DNA from: Schaalia odontolytica
GTDB lineage: Bacteria; Actinomycetota; Actinomycetes; Actinomycetales; Actinomycetaceae
Length of the DNA: 64,000 bases
Direction of reading: 5' to 3'
NCBI RefSeq assembly: GCF_031191545.1
Contig: NZ_CP133472.1
Location: forward strand, 62,001 to 126,000
Of this stretch, positions 42,545 to 51,800 are shown in pieces; within the stretch, counting starts at the first letter, position 1; the number at the start of each line of letters is the position of its first letter. The notes below the pieces were generated by a model that saw nothing but the letters and a program-made list of their open reading frames with translations, was not told where the DNA came from and did not search any database. Both the position numbers and the translations under genes were made by a program.

Positions 42545-44227
42545 TCAGTCGCGCGTCAGCTTGCGATGCGTGACACGGTGCGGGTTCGCAGCGGCCTCGC
42601 CGAGGCGGGCCACCTTGTTCTTCTCGTACGCCTCGAAATTGCCTTCGAACCAGTACCAGTTGTCGGGTGCCTCTTCAGTGCCCTCCCACGCAAGAATGTG
42701 AGTGGCGACGCGGTCGAGGAACCAACGGTCGTGGGTGACGACGACAGCGCAGCCGGGGAACGCAAGGAGTGCGTTTTCCAGCGAGCCGAGAGTCTCGACA
42801 TCCAGGTCGTTGGTCGGCTCATCCAACAGGAGGAGGTTGCCGCCCTGCTTGAGGGTGAGGGCCAGGTTCAGGCGGTTGCGTTCGCCACCGGAGAGAACGC
42901 CGGCGGGCTTTTGCTGATCCGGGCCTTTGAAGCCGAAGGCGGAGACGTAGGCACGCGACGGCATTTCGACGTTGCCGACCTGAATGAAGTCCAGCCCGTC
43001 AGAGACAACCTCCCACAGGGTCTTGTCCGGGTCGATTCCGGCGCGCGACTGATCGACGTAGCTAATCTTGACGGTTTCACCAATCGTCAGGTCACCACCG
43101 TCGAGAGGCTCGAGGCCTACAATCGTCTTGAACAGCGTGGTCTTGCCGACGCCGTTGGGGCCGATGACGCCAACGATGCCGTTGCGCGGCAGAGAGAAGG
43201 ACAGACCATTAATGAGTGAGCGGTCACCGAAGCCCTTCTGCAGGTCCTTCGCCTCGATGACGACACTGCCCAGGCGCGGGCCCGGCGGGATCTGGATTTC
43301 CTCGAAGTCGAGCTTGCGGGTGCGCTCGGCTTCAGCAGCCATCTCCTCGTAGCGAGCCAGACGCGCCTTTGATTTGGCCTGACGACCCTTCGCATTGGAG
43401 CGAACCCACTCGAGTTCTTCCTTCAGGCGCTTGGCGAGCTTGGCGTCCTTCTGCCCCTGAACCTCGAGGCGCTTCTCCTTCGTCTCCAGGTAGGTGGAGT
43501 AGTTGCCTTCGTAGGGGTAGAGGTGGCCGCGATCGACCTCGGCGATCCAGCCGGCGACGTGATCGAGGAAGTAGCGGTCGTGGGTCACGGCGATGACCGC
43601 TCCGGGGTAGGTCGCGAGGTGTTTCTCAAGCCAGAGCACGCTCTCGGCGTCGAGGTGGTTGGTGGGCTCGTCAAGGAGGAGCAGGTCGGGTGCCTCAATC
43701 AGCAGCTTGCACAGCGCCACGCGGCGTCGCTCACCACCGGAAAGAACGGAGACGGGCTGGTCCGGCGGCGGGCAGCGTAGGGCGTCCATCGCCTGTTCGA
43801 GCTGGGAGTCGATATCCCACGCGTTGGCCGCGTCGATTTCGGTCTGCAGTTTGCCCATTTCCTCCATGAGAGCGTCGAAGTCCGCGTCGGGATTCGCCAT
43901 CTCTTCGGAGATCTCGTTGAAGCGGGCGAGCTTACCGAAGATCTCGGCGGCACCCAGGCGGACGTTCTCGATGACGGTCTTCGTCTCGTCAAGGACCGGC
44001 TCCTGCATGAGGATGCCGACCGTGTAGCCGGGTGTCAGACGAGCTTCACCATTGCTGGGCTCATCCAGGCCAGCCATGATCTTCAGGATCGAGGACTTAC
44101 CAGCTCCGTTGGGGCCGACCATGCCGATCTTGGCGCCCGGGAAAAAGCTCATGGTGACATCGTCGAGGATGACCTTGTCACCGATGGCCTTGCGAGCCTT
44201 GATCATCTGATAAATAAACTCCGCCAC
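42545..44227 (-). CDS. ettA: Energy-dependent translational throttle protein EttA (ABC-F)
   Basis: This ribosome-associated ABC-F ATPase gates the first peptide bonds according to ATP/ADP level. The 560-residue protein has two ABC domains: Walker A GPNGAGKSS, signature VLSGGERRRVALCKLL, Walker B LLLLDEPTNHLDAES; then GPNGVGKTT, LSGGERNRLNLALTL and LLLLDEPTNDLDVET. A coiled linker carries the ribosome-contacting arm region. It begins VAEFIYQMIKARKAIGDKVIL, as E. coli EttA does. I place the start at GTG 44227 with CGGAG upstream; the open frame extends to 44326 without support. The length matches E. coli EttA (555). Confidence 0.96.
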   Translation of the reverse strand: MAEFIYQMIKARKAIGDKVILDDVTMSFFPGAKIGMVGPNGAGKSSILKIMAGLDEPSNGEARLTPGYTVGILMQEPVLDETKTVIENVRLGAAEIFGKLARFNEISEEMANPDADFDALMEEMGKLQTEIDAANAWDIDSQLEQAMDALRCPPPDQPVSVLSGGERRRVALCKLLIEAPDLLLLDEPTNHLDAESVLWLEKHLATYPGAVIAVTHDRYFLDHVAGWIAEVDRGHLYPYEGNYSTYLETKEKRLEVQGQKDAKLAKRLKEELEWVRSNAKGRQAKSKARLARYEEMAAEAERTRKLDFEEIQIPPGPRLGSVVIEAKDLQKGFGDRSLINGLSFSLPRNGIVGVIGPNGVGKTTLFKTIVGLEPLDGGDLTIGETVKISYVDQSRAGIDPDKTLWEVVSDGLDFIQVGNVEMPSRAYVSAFGFKGPDQQKPAGVLSGGERNRLNLALTLKQGGNLLLLDEPTNDLDVETLGSLENALLAFPGCAVVVTHDRWFLDRVATHILAWEGTEEAPDNWYWFEGNFEAYEKNKVARLGEAAANPHRVTHRKLTRD

Positions 44228-44414
44228 GTTACTCCGTTCGGGTGGTTCGGGGCGCGCTCGCGCACGCGTATTCACACCTATGGTAGCGACCCAACGTGGG
44301 GCAGCGAGCCACCCACCGGAACACAAGCCTCGGTGATCCTCATCTCAGGGCGTTATTTCCCAGCATTCGCGCCTTCCGCTTCCCACAAGGGTTATGCCTT
44401 GGTTACGGACGCGT

Positions 44415-44495
44415 AGTGATTTTCCGGAAACTATTGCAATGTTTTAAAAAACGCGAGCGTAGGTTTGAGTTTTAAGACAAACTTTTAAGTAACCG
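44415..44495. promoter_or_regulatory. AT-rich regulatory region upstream of the fatty acid operon
   Basis: Inside the 319-bp divergent gap between ettA and birA is an AT-rich island that contrasts with its GC-rich surroundings. It holds a perfect palindrome TTTCCGGAAA (44421-44430), the inverted repeat GTTTT-AA-AAAAC (44441-44452), the inverted pair GTTTG/CAAAC (44463-44482), and the direct repeat TTTTAAG at 44470-44476 and 44483-44489. These are candidate operators for the birA-acc-fas operon and/or ettA. I saw no gene in 44228-44546. Confidence 0.55.
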
Positions 44496-44546
44496 GGGAC
44501 GAGTGTCTCCACTATCAAACAGCATGACCCGAAGGGAGGGACGGCT

Positions 44547-45431
44547 TTGGATAAACCCGAACGCATCACGGTCGACGGCACCAGTGCGCTCATCTACTAC
44601 ATTCGCTCCACCCCCTCAACGAACGACCTCGCTGCGAGCCTCCTCGCCGACACCACGACGCCCACCCCGCATCTGACGACGATCATCGCCAATAGCCAAA
44701 GCGCGGGCCGCGGCCGCCTCGGACGCACATGGATCGCCCCCGAAGGCCAAGCCCTCCTCGCTTCCACCATCGTCTCCCTGCCCACGTCACTGCCCCCCGA
44801 ACAACTGGGATGGCTTGTCTACGCTTGCGCGCTCTCCGTTCGCGACGCACTCACAACGCGGCTTCAGCCTCTGGGCCACACGGTCAGCCTCAAGTGGCCC
44901 AACGATGTCCTCGTCGACGAGGCACGTAAGATCTGCGGCATTCTTGCCCAGCTTGCCCCTTCCTCGTCCCCTTTTACGACGGCGGTCATCCTCGGCTACG
45001 GCATCAACATCGCTCAAGGCCCCGATAACCTCGCCACCGCGCAGGCAACCTCCCTGTACGCAGAAGGCGACGACGAGGCGGCACAGGCCCCCGATCGTGT
45101 CACCCTGTCTGTGCTCGCCGACGTTCTGCGTGGCCTCGATGAGCGTATTCGTTCCCTGATCAGCAACGGAAACGCCACCGAATCCGGCCTCGCGGACGAG
45201 GCCGCCCGAGCCCTGCCCCTCCTCGGGCAGCGCATCGCACTCGCAGCACCGACCGACCCCAGCGGGCGCGTGGCGATGGAGGGGGTCGCGGTCTCACTGA
45301 CGCCCACCGGTGCCCTCCTCGTGCGTACGGACGACGGGAGCACCCACGCCGTCAACGCCGGGGATGTCCTGGCCACTGGAATTCCTCTGACAACCGTTCA
45401 CGACACCAAGGAGAAGCGTGCGAACAATTAA
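44547..45431 (+). CDS. birA: Biotin-[acetyl-CoA-carboxylase] ligase
   Basis: This enzyme forms biotinyl-AMP and attaches biotin to the lysine of carboxylase carrier domains. The 294-residue protein has the catalytic loop SAGRGRLGRTWIAPEGQALLAS near residue 52, KWPNDVLVDEARKICGILAQL near 118, and a C-terminal SH3-like domain ending in VNAGDVLATGIPL. There is no N-terminal helix-turn-helix, so it is a class I ligase and not a repressor. The start is TTG 44547, preceded by GAAGGGAGGG. It overlaps the next gene by 14 nt and opens the operon, placing the ligase beside its substrate, the alpha subunit. Confidence 0.92.
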   Translation: MDKPERITVDGTSALIYYIRSTPSTNDLAASLLADTTTPTPHLTTIIANSQSAGRGRLGRTWIAPEGQALLASTIVSLPTSLPPEQLGWLVYACALSVRDALTTRLQPLGHTVSLKWPNDVLVDEARKICGILAQLAPSSSPFTTAVILGYGINIAQGPDNLATAQATSLYAEGDDEAAQAPDRVTLSVLADVLRGLDERIRSLISNGNATESGLADEAARALPLLGQRIALAAPTDPSGRVAMEGVAVSLTPTGALLVRTDDGSTHAVNAGDVLATGIPLTTVHDTKEKRANN

Positions 45432-47211
45432 TCGAATCCTCGTCGCCAACCGTGGCGAAATCGCTCTGCGCGTCTGCCGCACGGCCACCGATATGGGCAT
45501 CGCGACGATCGCGGTCTACGCCGATCAGGACATGGCCGCCCCGCACACGCGCGAAGCCGACGAGGCGCTGTCGCTGGGTGGTGAGGATGCGGCATCGACG
45601 TACCTGAACGGCGAGAAGATCCTGGCAATCGCGCTGGAGACGGGTGCGGATGCGATTCACCCGGGTTACGGCTTCCTGTCGGAAAACTCTGAGTTTGCGC
45701 GCGCCGTCGAGGATGCCGGTATCGCATGGCTCGGTCCCGCGTCGAGCGTCATTGACGCTCTGGGCGACAAGATCAAGGCGCGACGCGTCGCCGAGGCATG
45801 CGGCGTGGCTCCGGTCCCGGGTGTGTCCGAGCCCGTGAGTTCGCGCGAGGAGGTCGAAGCATTTATCGAGTCAGCCGGTTACCCCGTGGTGCTCAAGCGT
45901 GCAGATGGCGGCGGCGGCCGAGGCATCAGCATCATCCGCTCTCAGGCTGATCTCGACCTCTTCTTCGCGCGCCACACCGATGCCGCTGACCTCGGCGCGC
46001 ACTTCGTCGAGCGTTTCGTCGAGGTCGCACGCCACGTGGAGACCCAGTCGGCGCGCGACGCGCTGGGTAACTTCCACGTCATCTCGACGCGCGACTGCTC
46101 GGTGCAGCGACGCAACCAGAAGCTCGTCGAGGAGGCACCCGCGCCGTTCCTGCCCGAAGGGGCGCACGAGACGCTCGTGAACGCATCGCGGGCGCTATTC
46201 GAGTACGTGGACTACGTCGGCGTCGGTACGGTGGAGTTCCTGCTGGAGCCGGACGGCAACATCTGGTTCCTTGAGGTCAACCCGCGCCTGCAGGTCGAGC
46301 ACCCCGTGTCCGAGGAGGTCACGGGCATCGACCTGGTGCGCGAACAGATTCGCATCGCCCAGGGCCTGCCGCTGACCACTCCCCCACAGCCTCGTGGACA
46401 CTCCTTCGAGTTCCGCGTAACCTCCGAGGATCCGTCGAAGGACCTGACCCCCACAGCCGGACGCCTCGACGAGGTGCACTGGCCCCTGGGCCCCGGCATC
46501 CGCCTTGAGCTCGGCATCGATCAGGGCGACTCCGTCCAGACGGCCTTCGATTCCATGATCGCCAAGATCATCGTGACGGGCGCAGATCGCGAGCAGGCGC
46601 TGGCTCGTTCGCGCCGCGCACTGGCCGAGTTCTCGGTGCAGGGTGTGGCCACCCCGGTGCCCGTCTACCAGGACATCATCAACGATCCCGACTTCTGCGG
46701 GGTGGGCGGCTTCAACGTATCCACTCGCTGGTTCGAAACGACTTTCATGCCCCGGCACGACTACTCGGATCTGGCTGTGCCCGCCGAGGCCTCGTCGACG
46801 GCTGACCTGCCGCGTCAGACCTACATCATCGAGCTGGACGGGCGCCGCGTAACCCTGACGCTGCCGGCGGGCATGTTCAGCGCCCCTGCCGCCACGGCCC
46901 CGCGTCCGCCGCAGCCACTGCGTTCGGCCCCGCGCCGCGCGGGCGCCTCTGCGGTCCAGGCTGGAGCCCACCAGGGTGCTCCCGGCGACGTCGTCGCCCC
47001 CATGCAGGCAATCGTCGTCGCCCTGGGCGTTGCCGAAGGCGACCAGGTGGAGGAAGGCCAGCTCGTGGCCGTTCTCGAGGCCATGAAGATGGAAAAGCCA
47101 CTACTGGCTCCGCGCGCGGGCACCGTCACCTCCCTGTCGATCGCGCAGGGTGACACGGTGACCGCCGGAACCCGCATTGCCCACATCGCCACTGAAGAGG
47201 AGGCACAATGA
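45418..47211 (+). CDS. accA: Acyl-CoA carboxylase alpha subunit (biotin carboxylase + BCCP)
   Basis: This 597-residue AccA3-type protein carboxylates its own biotin with ATP and bicarbonate. The biotin carboxylase part (about 1-450) has ILVANRGEIALRVCRTA, PGYGFLSENSEFA, the ATP-grasp loop KRADGGGGRGISII and EVNPRLQVEHPVSEEVTGIDLV. An Ala/Pro-rich linker leads to the carrier domain at about 525-597, with biotinylated Lys in EAMKMEKPLLAPRAG. The GTG start at 45418 lies inside the last codons of birA. The next gene supplies the carboxyltransferase; together they make malonyl-CoA (or methylmalonyl-CoA). Confidence 0.95.
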   Translation: MRTINRILVANRGEIALRVCRTATDMGIATIAVYADQDMAAPHTREADEALSLGGEDAASTYLNGEKILAIALETGADAIHPGYGFLSENSEFARAVEDAGIAWLGPASSVIDALGDKIKARRVAEACGVAPVPGVSEPVSSREEVEAFIESAGYPVVLKRADGGGGRGISIIRSQADLDLFFARHTDAADLGAHFVERFVEVARHVETQSARDALGNFHVISTRDCSVQRRNQKLVEEAPAPFLPEGAHETLVNASRALFEYVDYVGVGTVEFLLEPDGNIWFLEVNPRLQVEHPVSEEVTGIDLVREQIRIAQGLPLTTPPQPRGHSFEFRVTSEDPSKDLTPTAGRLDEVHWPLGPGIRLELGIDQGDSVQTAFDSMIAKIIVTGADREQALARSRRALAEFSVQGVATPVPVYQDIINDPDFCGVGGFNVSTRWFETTFMPRHDYSDLAVPAEASSTADLPRQTYIIELDGRRVTLTLPAGMFSAPAATAPRPPQPLRSAPRRAGASAVQAGAHQGAPGDVVAPMQAIVVALGVAEGDQVEEGQLVAVLEAMKMEKPLLAPRAGTVTSLSIAQGDTVTAGTRIAHIATEEEAQ

Positions 47212-48764
47212 GCACACCCAGCCCGCTCACACGTGACGGGTTCATTCAGGCCCAGGACGCAATCGCGCAGGCTGCCGAAGAAAAGGCAGCCCAGCGCCAG
47301 CACGCGAAGAAGAAGCTGACGGCCCGCGAGCGCCTATCTCTATTCTTTGATGACGGCGTGTGGCATGAGGTCGGCCAGTTTATCGGCGGCTCGGTACGCG
47401 CAGGTCGCATTGGATCAGCGGTGGCAGCTGGTTATGGCCGCGTGCAGGGGCGCATGGTCGCCGCCTACGCGCAGGACTTCTCGGTTCTGGGCGGAACCCT
47501 GGGCAAGGTCGAGGGCGACAAGATCGTCGACCTGATTGACCGCGGCATCCGCATGCGTATTCCGATTGTCGGCATTCAGGATTCGGGTGGTGCCCGTATC
47601 CAGGAGGGTGTCGTCGCCCTGGCCCAGTACGGGCGCATCTTTAAGAAGACGTGCGAGGCCTCTGGCCTGGTTCCCCAGATTTCGATCATCCTGGGCCCCT
47701 GCGCGGGCGGTGCTGTGTATCAGCCTGCCCTCACCGATTTCATCGTCATGACGCGCGAGAACTCGCACATGTTTGTGACGGGTCCTGACGTCGTCGCAGC
47801 GACGACCGGCGAGAAGGTGACGCTCGATGAGCTGGGCGGCGCGGCGATCCACAACTTCCAGTCCGGCGTCGCCCACCACATGGCTGATACCGAGGAAGAG
47901 GCGATCGATTACGTTCGCTCGCTCCTGGACTACCTGCCCTCCTCGTGCGAGGTTGCTCCCCCTAAGTACGAGTACATCGCCAACCCCGAGGATGAGGCCG
48001 CGGCACGAGGTGTCGCGGAGCTGGTCCCAACCTCGGTGCGTCAGCCCTACGACGTGCGCGACGTCGTACGCTCGCTCGTCGACCACGGTGAGTACGTGGA
48101 GATCCAGGACCTGTTTGCTCCCAACGTGACGATCGGTTTCGCGTGCGTCGATGGGCAGTCGGTGGGCATCGTGGCGAACCAGCCGATGAATGATGCGGGA
48201 ACGCTGGACGTGGATGCCTCGGAAAAGGCGGCGCGTTTCGTGCGTTTCTGCGATGCTTTCGGCCTGCCGATCGTCACCTTCGTGGATGTTCCGGGATACC
48301 GTCCGGGCACCGAGCAGGAGCAGGCGGGCATCATTCGTCGCGGCGCGAAGGTCATCGTCGCCTACGCGAACGCGACCGTGCCGATGGTGACTGTCATCCT
48401 GCGCAAGGCCTACGGCGGTGCCTACATCGTTATGGGCTCGAAGTCGATCGGCGCCGACCTCGCGTTCGCGTGGCCGGACGCGCAGATCGCTGTCATGGGT
48501 GCCGAGGGTGCGGCGTCGATCATGTATCGCCGCGAGCTCGCTGGTGCCCGTGAGAACGGGACATTCGAAGAGACGAAGGCGCGACTTGTTGCCCAATACG
48601 AGGAGGAGACCGTCAACCCCGAGGTGTCGGTGTCCTCCGGTCAGCTCGACGGCATTATCGCTCCCGCCGACACCCGCCAGACCATCATCGATTCCCTGCA
48701 CCTGCTGGCCTCCAAGGATCAGCGCGCTCCCCACGTCAAGCGTCACGACAACGGTCCCCTGTGA
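47208..48764 (+). CDS. accD: Acyl-CoA carboxylase beta subunit (carboxyltransferase)
   Basis: This 518-residue biotin-dependent carboxyltransferase transfers CO2 from carboxybiotin to acyl-CoA. It has both crotonase-like halves: GGTLGKVEGDKIVDLIDRGIRMRIPIVGIQDSGGARIQEGV with PCAGGAVYQPALTDF in the first, and FVDVPGYRPGTEQEQAGIIRRGAKVI plus RKAYGGAYIVMGSKSIGAD in the second. The C-terminus is the conserved IIAPADTR. The start overlaps the alpha-subunit stop (ATGA). Specificity (acetyl or propionyl) is not settled by sequence, but its place ahead of FAS I favours acetyl-CoA carboxylation. Confidence 0.95.
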   Translation: MSTPSPLTRDGFIQAQDAIAQAAEEKAAQRQHAKKKLTARERLSLFFDDGVWHEVGQFIGGSVRAGRIGSAVAAGYGRVQGRMVAAYAQDFSVLGGTLGKVEGDKIVDLIDRGIRMRIPIVGIQDSGGARIQEGVVALAQYGRIFKKTCEASGLVPQISIILGPCAGGAVYQPALTDFIVMTRENSHMFVTGPDVVAATTGEKVTLDELGGAAIHNFQSGVAHHMADTEEEAIDYVRSLLDYLPSSCEVAPPKYEYIANPEDEAAARGVAELVPTSVRQPYDVRDVVRSLVDHGEYVEIQDLFAPNVTIGFACVDGQSVGIVANQPMNDAGTLDVDASEKAARFVRFCDAFGLPIVTFVDVPGYRPGTEQEQAGIIRRGAKVIVAYANATVPMVTVILRKAYGGAYIVMGSKSIGADLAFAWPDAQIAVMGAEGAASIMYRRELAGARENGTFEETKARLVAQYEEETVNPEVSVSSGQLDGIIAPADTRQTIIDSLHLLASKDQRAPHVKRHDNGPL

Positions 48765-48808
48765 CCGGCATCGTTTGAGAAGAATTGTCCCCGAAGGAAA
48801 GTAAGAAC

Positions 48809-51800
48809 ATGTCGTTTGTGTCCTCTCTGAATGAGACCCCCTACGCGCTGACTTTTGCCGGTCAGGCCACTCCGTGGCGCGCTGCCCTCGACGAGATCGC
48901 TCATGATCCCGAGATTGCCGCGATCGTCGCCGGAGTCATCAAGGCCTCGGACCAGGTGCTCTCCCCGGTGCGCCGTTCACTGGCCACACAGTCGGTTGCT
49001 GCCCTGCCTTTCGCTATTCCGGCCGAGGCTGGCGAGGAGGCTGTGACTCGTGCGGTGGGCGGTCCCGACGAGGCGGCCCTGTCTGTTCCGGGTATTGTTG
49101 CCGCTCAGCTGGCCGCGCTCATCGACTTGACGCGCGCCGGCCTGAACATCGTGGGCAACCAGCCCACCGCTTTCGAGGGACATTCTCAGGGTGTGCTCGG
49201 TGTTGAGATCGCCCGTGCGTGGATCGCAGGGGACGAGGCCAGGGCAGCTTCCGTGTTCGCGCTCGCCCGTTTGATCGGTGCGGCCGCAGCTCGTGTCACG
49301 CGCCGTGCCCGCGCGCCGCACGCCGGGGACGCAACCTACATGGTGTCCGTGCGCGGAGTGTCCGATGCACTCCTTGAGCGCATCATCGCCTCCCTGCCCT
49401 CTACCTCGCACCCTGTGTCGATCGCGCTGCGCAACGACACCGATACTCACGTGGTGTCGGGGGCTCCGAACGACCTGGCGTCCCTGGTTGCCGCCATCGA
49501 GCGCGCTGCCGCCAAGGACAAGGCAGCTCACGACGCCCACGAGCGCGGCGGCCGCCCGCTGACCCCTGTGTGCGAGTATCTGCCGGTCTACGTGCCCTTC
49601 CACTCCCCCATGCTTGCCGACGCACTCGCCCTCGTGGACGAGTGGGCTGCCCAGTGCGGCATCGACGCTGAGCTCGCCCACACCCTGGCCTCCGCGGTCC
49701 TCACCACGCCCGTGGATTGGCCGGCGCAGATCCGCGCGGCTGCCGAGTCCGGCGCGACCTGGATCGTTGACATGGGCCCGGGTGCCACGACTGTGCGCAT
49801 GACCCGCGCGCTCGTCGAGGGCACCGGCGTCGGCGTCGTCGCCGCCGGAACCGCAGCGGACCGTGACCAGGTCGCGACCCCCGGCTGGGCCCCCGAGCCC
49901 GGCACCGACTGGTCGCACCTGCGCCCCGGCCTCGTGACCTTGCCCGACGGCAAGACCGTCGTCGACACCGCGTTCTCGCGTCTGACCGGCCGCTCCCCCG
50001 TCCTGCTGGCCGGCATGACCCCCACAACCGTGGACCCCGAGATCGTCGCGGCAGCTGCGAACGCTGGCTTCTGGGCCGAGATGGCCGGTGGCGGCCAGGT
50101 CACCGAAGAGGTCTACAACGAGAATCTGGCGGGCCTGCGCGCCCAGCTGCGCCCCGGTCACACCGCCGAGTTCAACTCCATGTTCCTGGACCGCTACCTG
50201 TGGAACCTCCAGTTCGGCCAGGCCCGCATCGTGTCGCGTTCGCGCGCATCCGGTGCCCCCATCGACGGCGTCGTTGTCTCCGCAGGTATTCCCGAGCAGG
50301 ACGAGGCTCTCGCCCTGATCGAACAGCTGCGCGCCGACGGCTTCCCCTACGTGGCCTTCAAGCCCGGCACCGTTGACCAGATCCGCAAGGTCATCGCGAT
50401 CGCCCGCGAGGCCGACCCGATCAAGGTCATCGTCCAGGTGGAGGACGGCCACTCCGGCGGCCACCACTCGTGGGAGGACCTGTCCGACCTGCTGCTGGCC
50501 ACCTACGCCCAGCTGCGCGCCCAGTCCAACATCGTCCTAACCGTGGGCGGCGGCATCGGCACCCCCGAGCGCGCCGCCGACTTCCTGACCGGCGACTGGT
50601 CGGCCCGCTACGGCCGCCCGCCCATGCCCGTCGACGGCGTCCTCGTGGGTACCGCCGCCATGACGACGAAGGAAGCGCACACCACCAAGGCCGTCAAGGA
50701 ACTCCTCGTCGCCACCCCGGGCGTGCCCGACAGCGACGACCTGGGCGGTTGGGTCGGCGAGGGCCAGACCCGCGGCGGTATGACCTCGGGCCTGTCCCAC
50801 CTGCGTGCCGACATGCACGAGGTGTCCAATGCTGCTGCCGCAGCCGCTCGCATCATCGCCGAGATCGGATCCGACGGTGCCCAGGTGCGCGCCCGCAAGG
50901 ACGAGATCGTCGAGATCCTCTCGCACACGGCCAAGCCGTACTTCGGTGACCTCGAAGAGATGACCTACGAGGCCTGGGTGCGTCGCTTCGCCGACCTGTC
51001 CTACCCGTGGGTCGATCCCACGTGGCAGATCCGCTACCACGACCTGCTTCAGCGCGTCGAGGCGCGTCTGGCCCCCGTGGATCACGGCGAGGTGGAGACG
51101 CTCTTCCCGAGCGTCGAGGACGCCGCGGACGCGCACGCCGCGGCTGATCGCCTCATGGCCGCCTACCCCAACGCTGCGACCACCCACGTCACCCCCATTG
51201 ACGCGGCGTGGTTCCCGGCCCTGTGCCGCTCCTACCCCAAGCCGATGCCCTTCGTCCCGATCCTGGATGACGACCTGATCCGCTGGTGGGGCCAGGACTG
51301 CCTGTGGCAGGCCCAGGACGAGCGCTACACCGCCGACCAGGTCCGTATCATCCCCGGCCCGGTCTCCGTGGCCGGCATCGACCGCGTCGACGAGCCCGTC
51401 GCGTCCCTGCTGGGTCGCTTCGAGGCTGCCGCCGCCGAGCGCCTGGCTGCCTCCGGCACCATCGCGACCCCGGTCGCCGCGCGTCTGGGCAACGGCAAGC
51501 CCGCCGCGACCCGCGAGGAATGGCTGCGTAAGGTCCCCTTCATCTCCTGGACCGGCCACCTGATGACCAACCCGGCCGCGATCCTGGACGAGGAGCGCGT
51601 CTCCCTGAACCCGACCGACACCGGCGTGGACATGGTGATCCACCTGGACACCGCGTGGGATAACGACCCGCGCGGCACCGAGAAGCACGCGGTGCGCGAG
51701 CTGGTCTTCCCGCTCGTCCTGTCCGGAGAGGACGGCGCGGTTCCCGTCATCGACGAGGCCAAGCTGCCCCAGCACATGTACGCGATGCTCGCGGCCACCG

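Noticed and set aside
44228-44326. 33-residue N-terminal extension of EttA
   Set aside because: EttA proteins begin at AEFIYQM. GTG 44227 has a good ribosome-binding site and gives the standard length.
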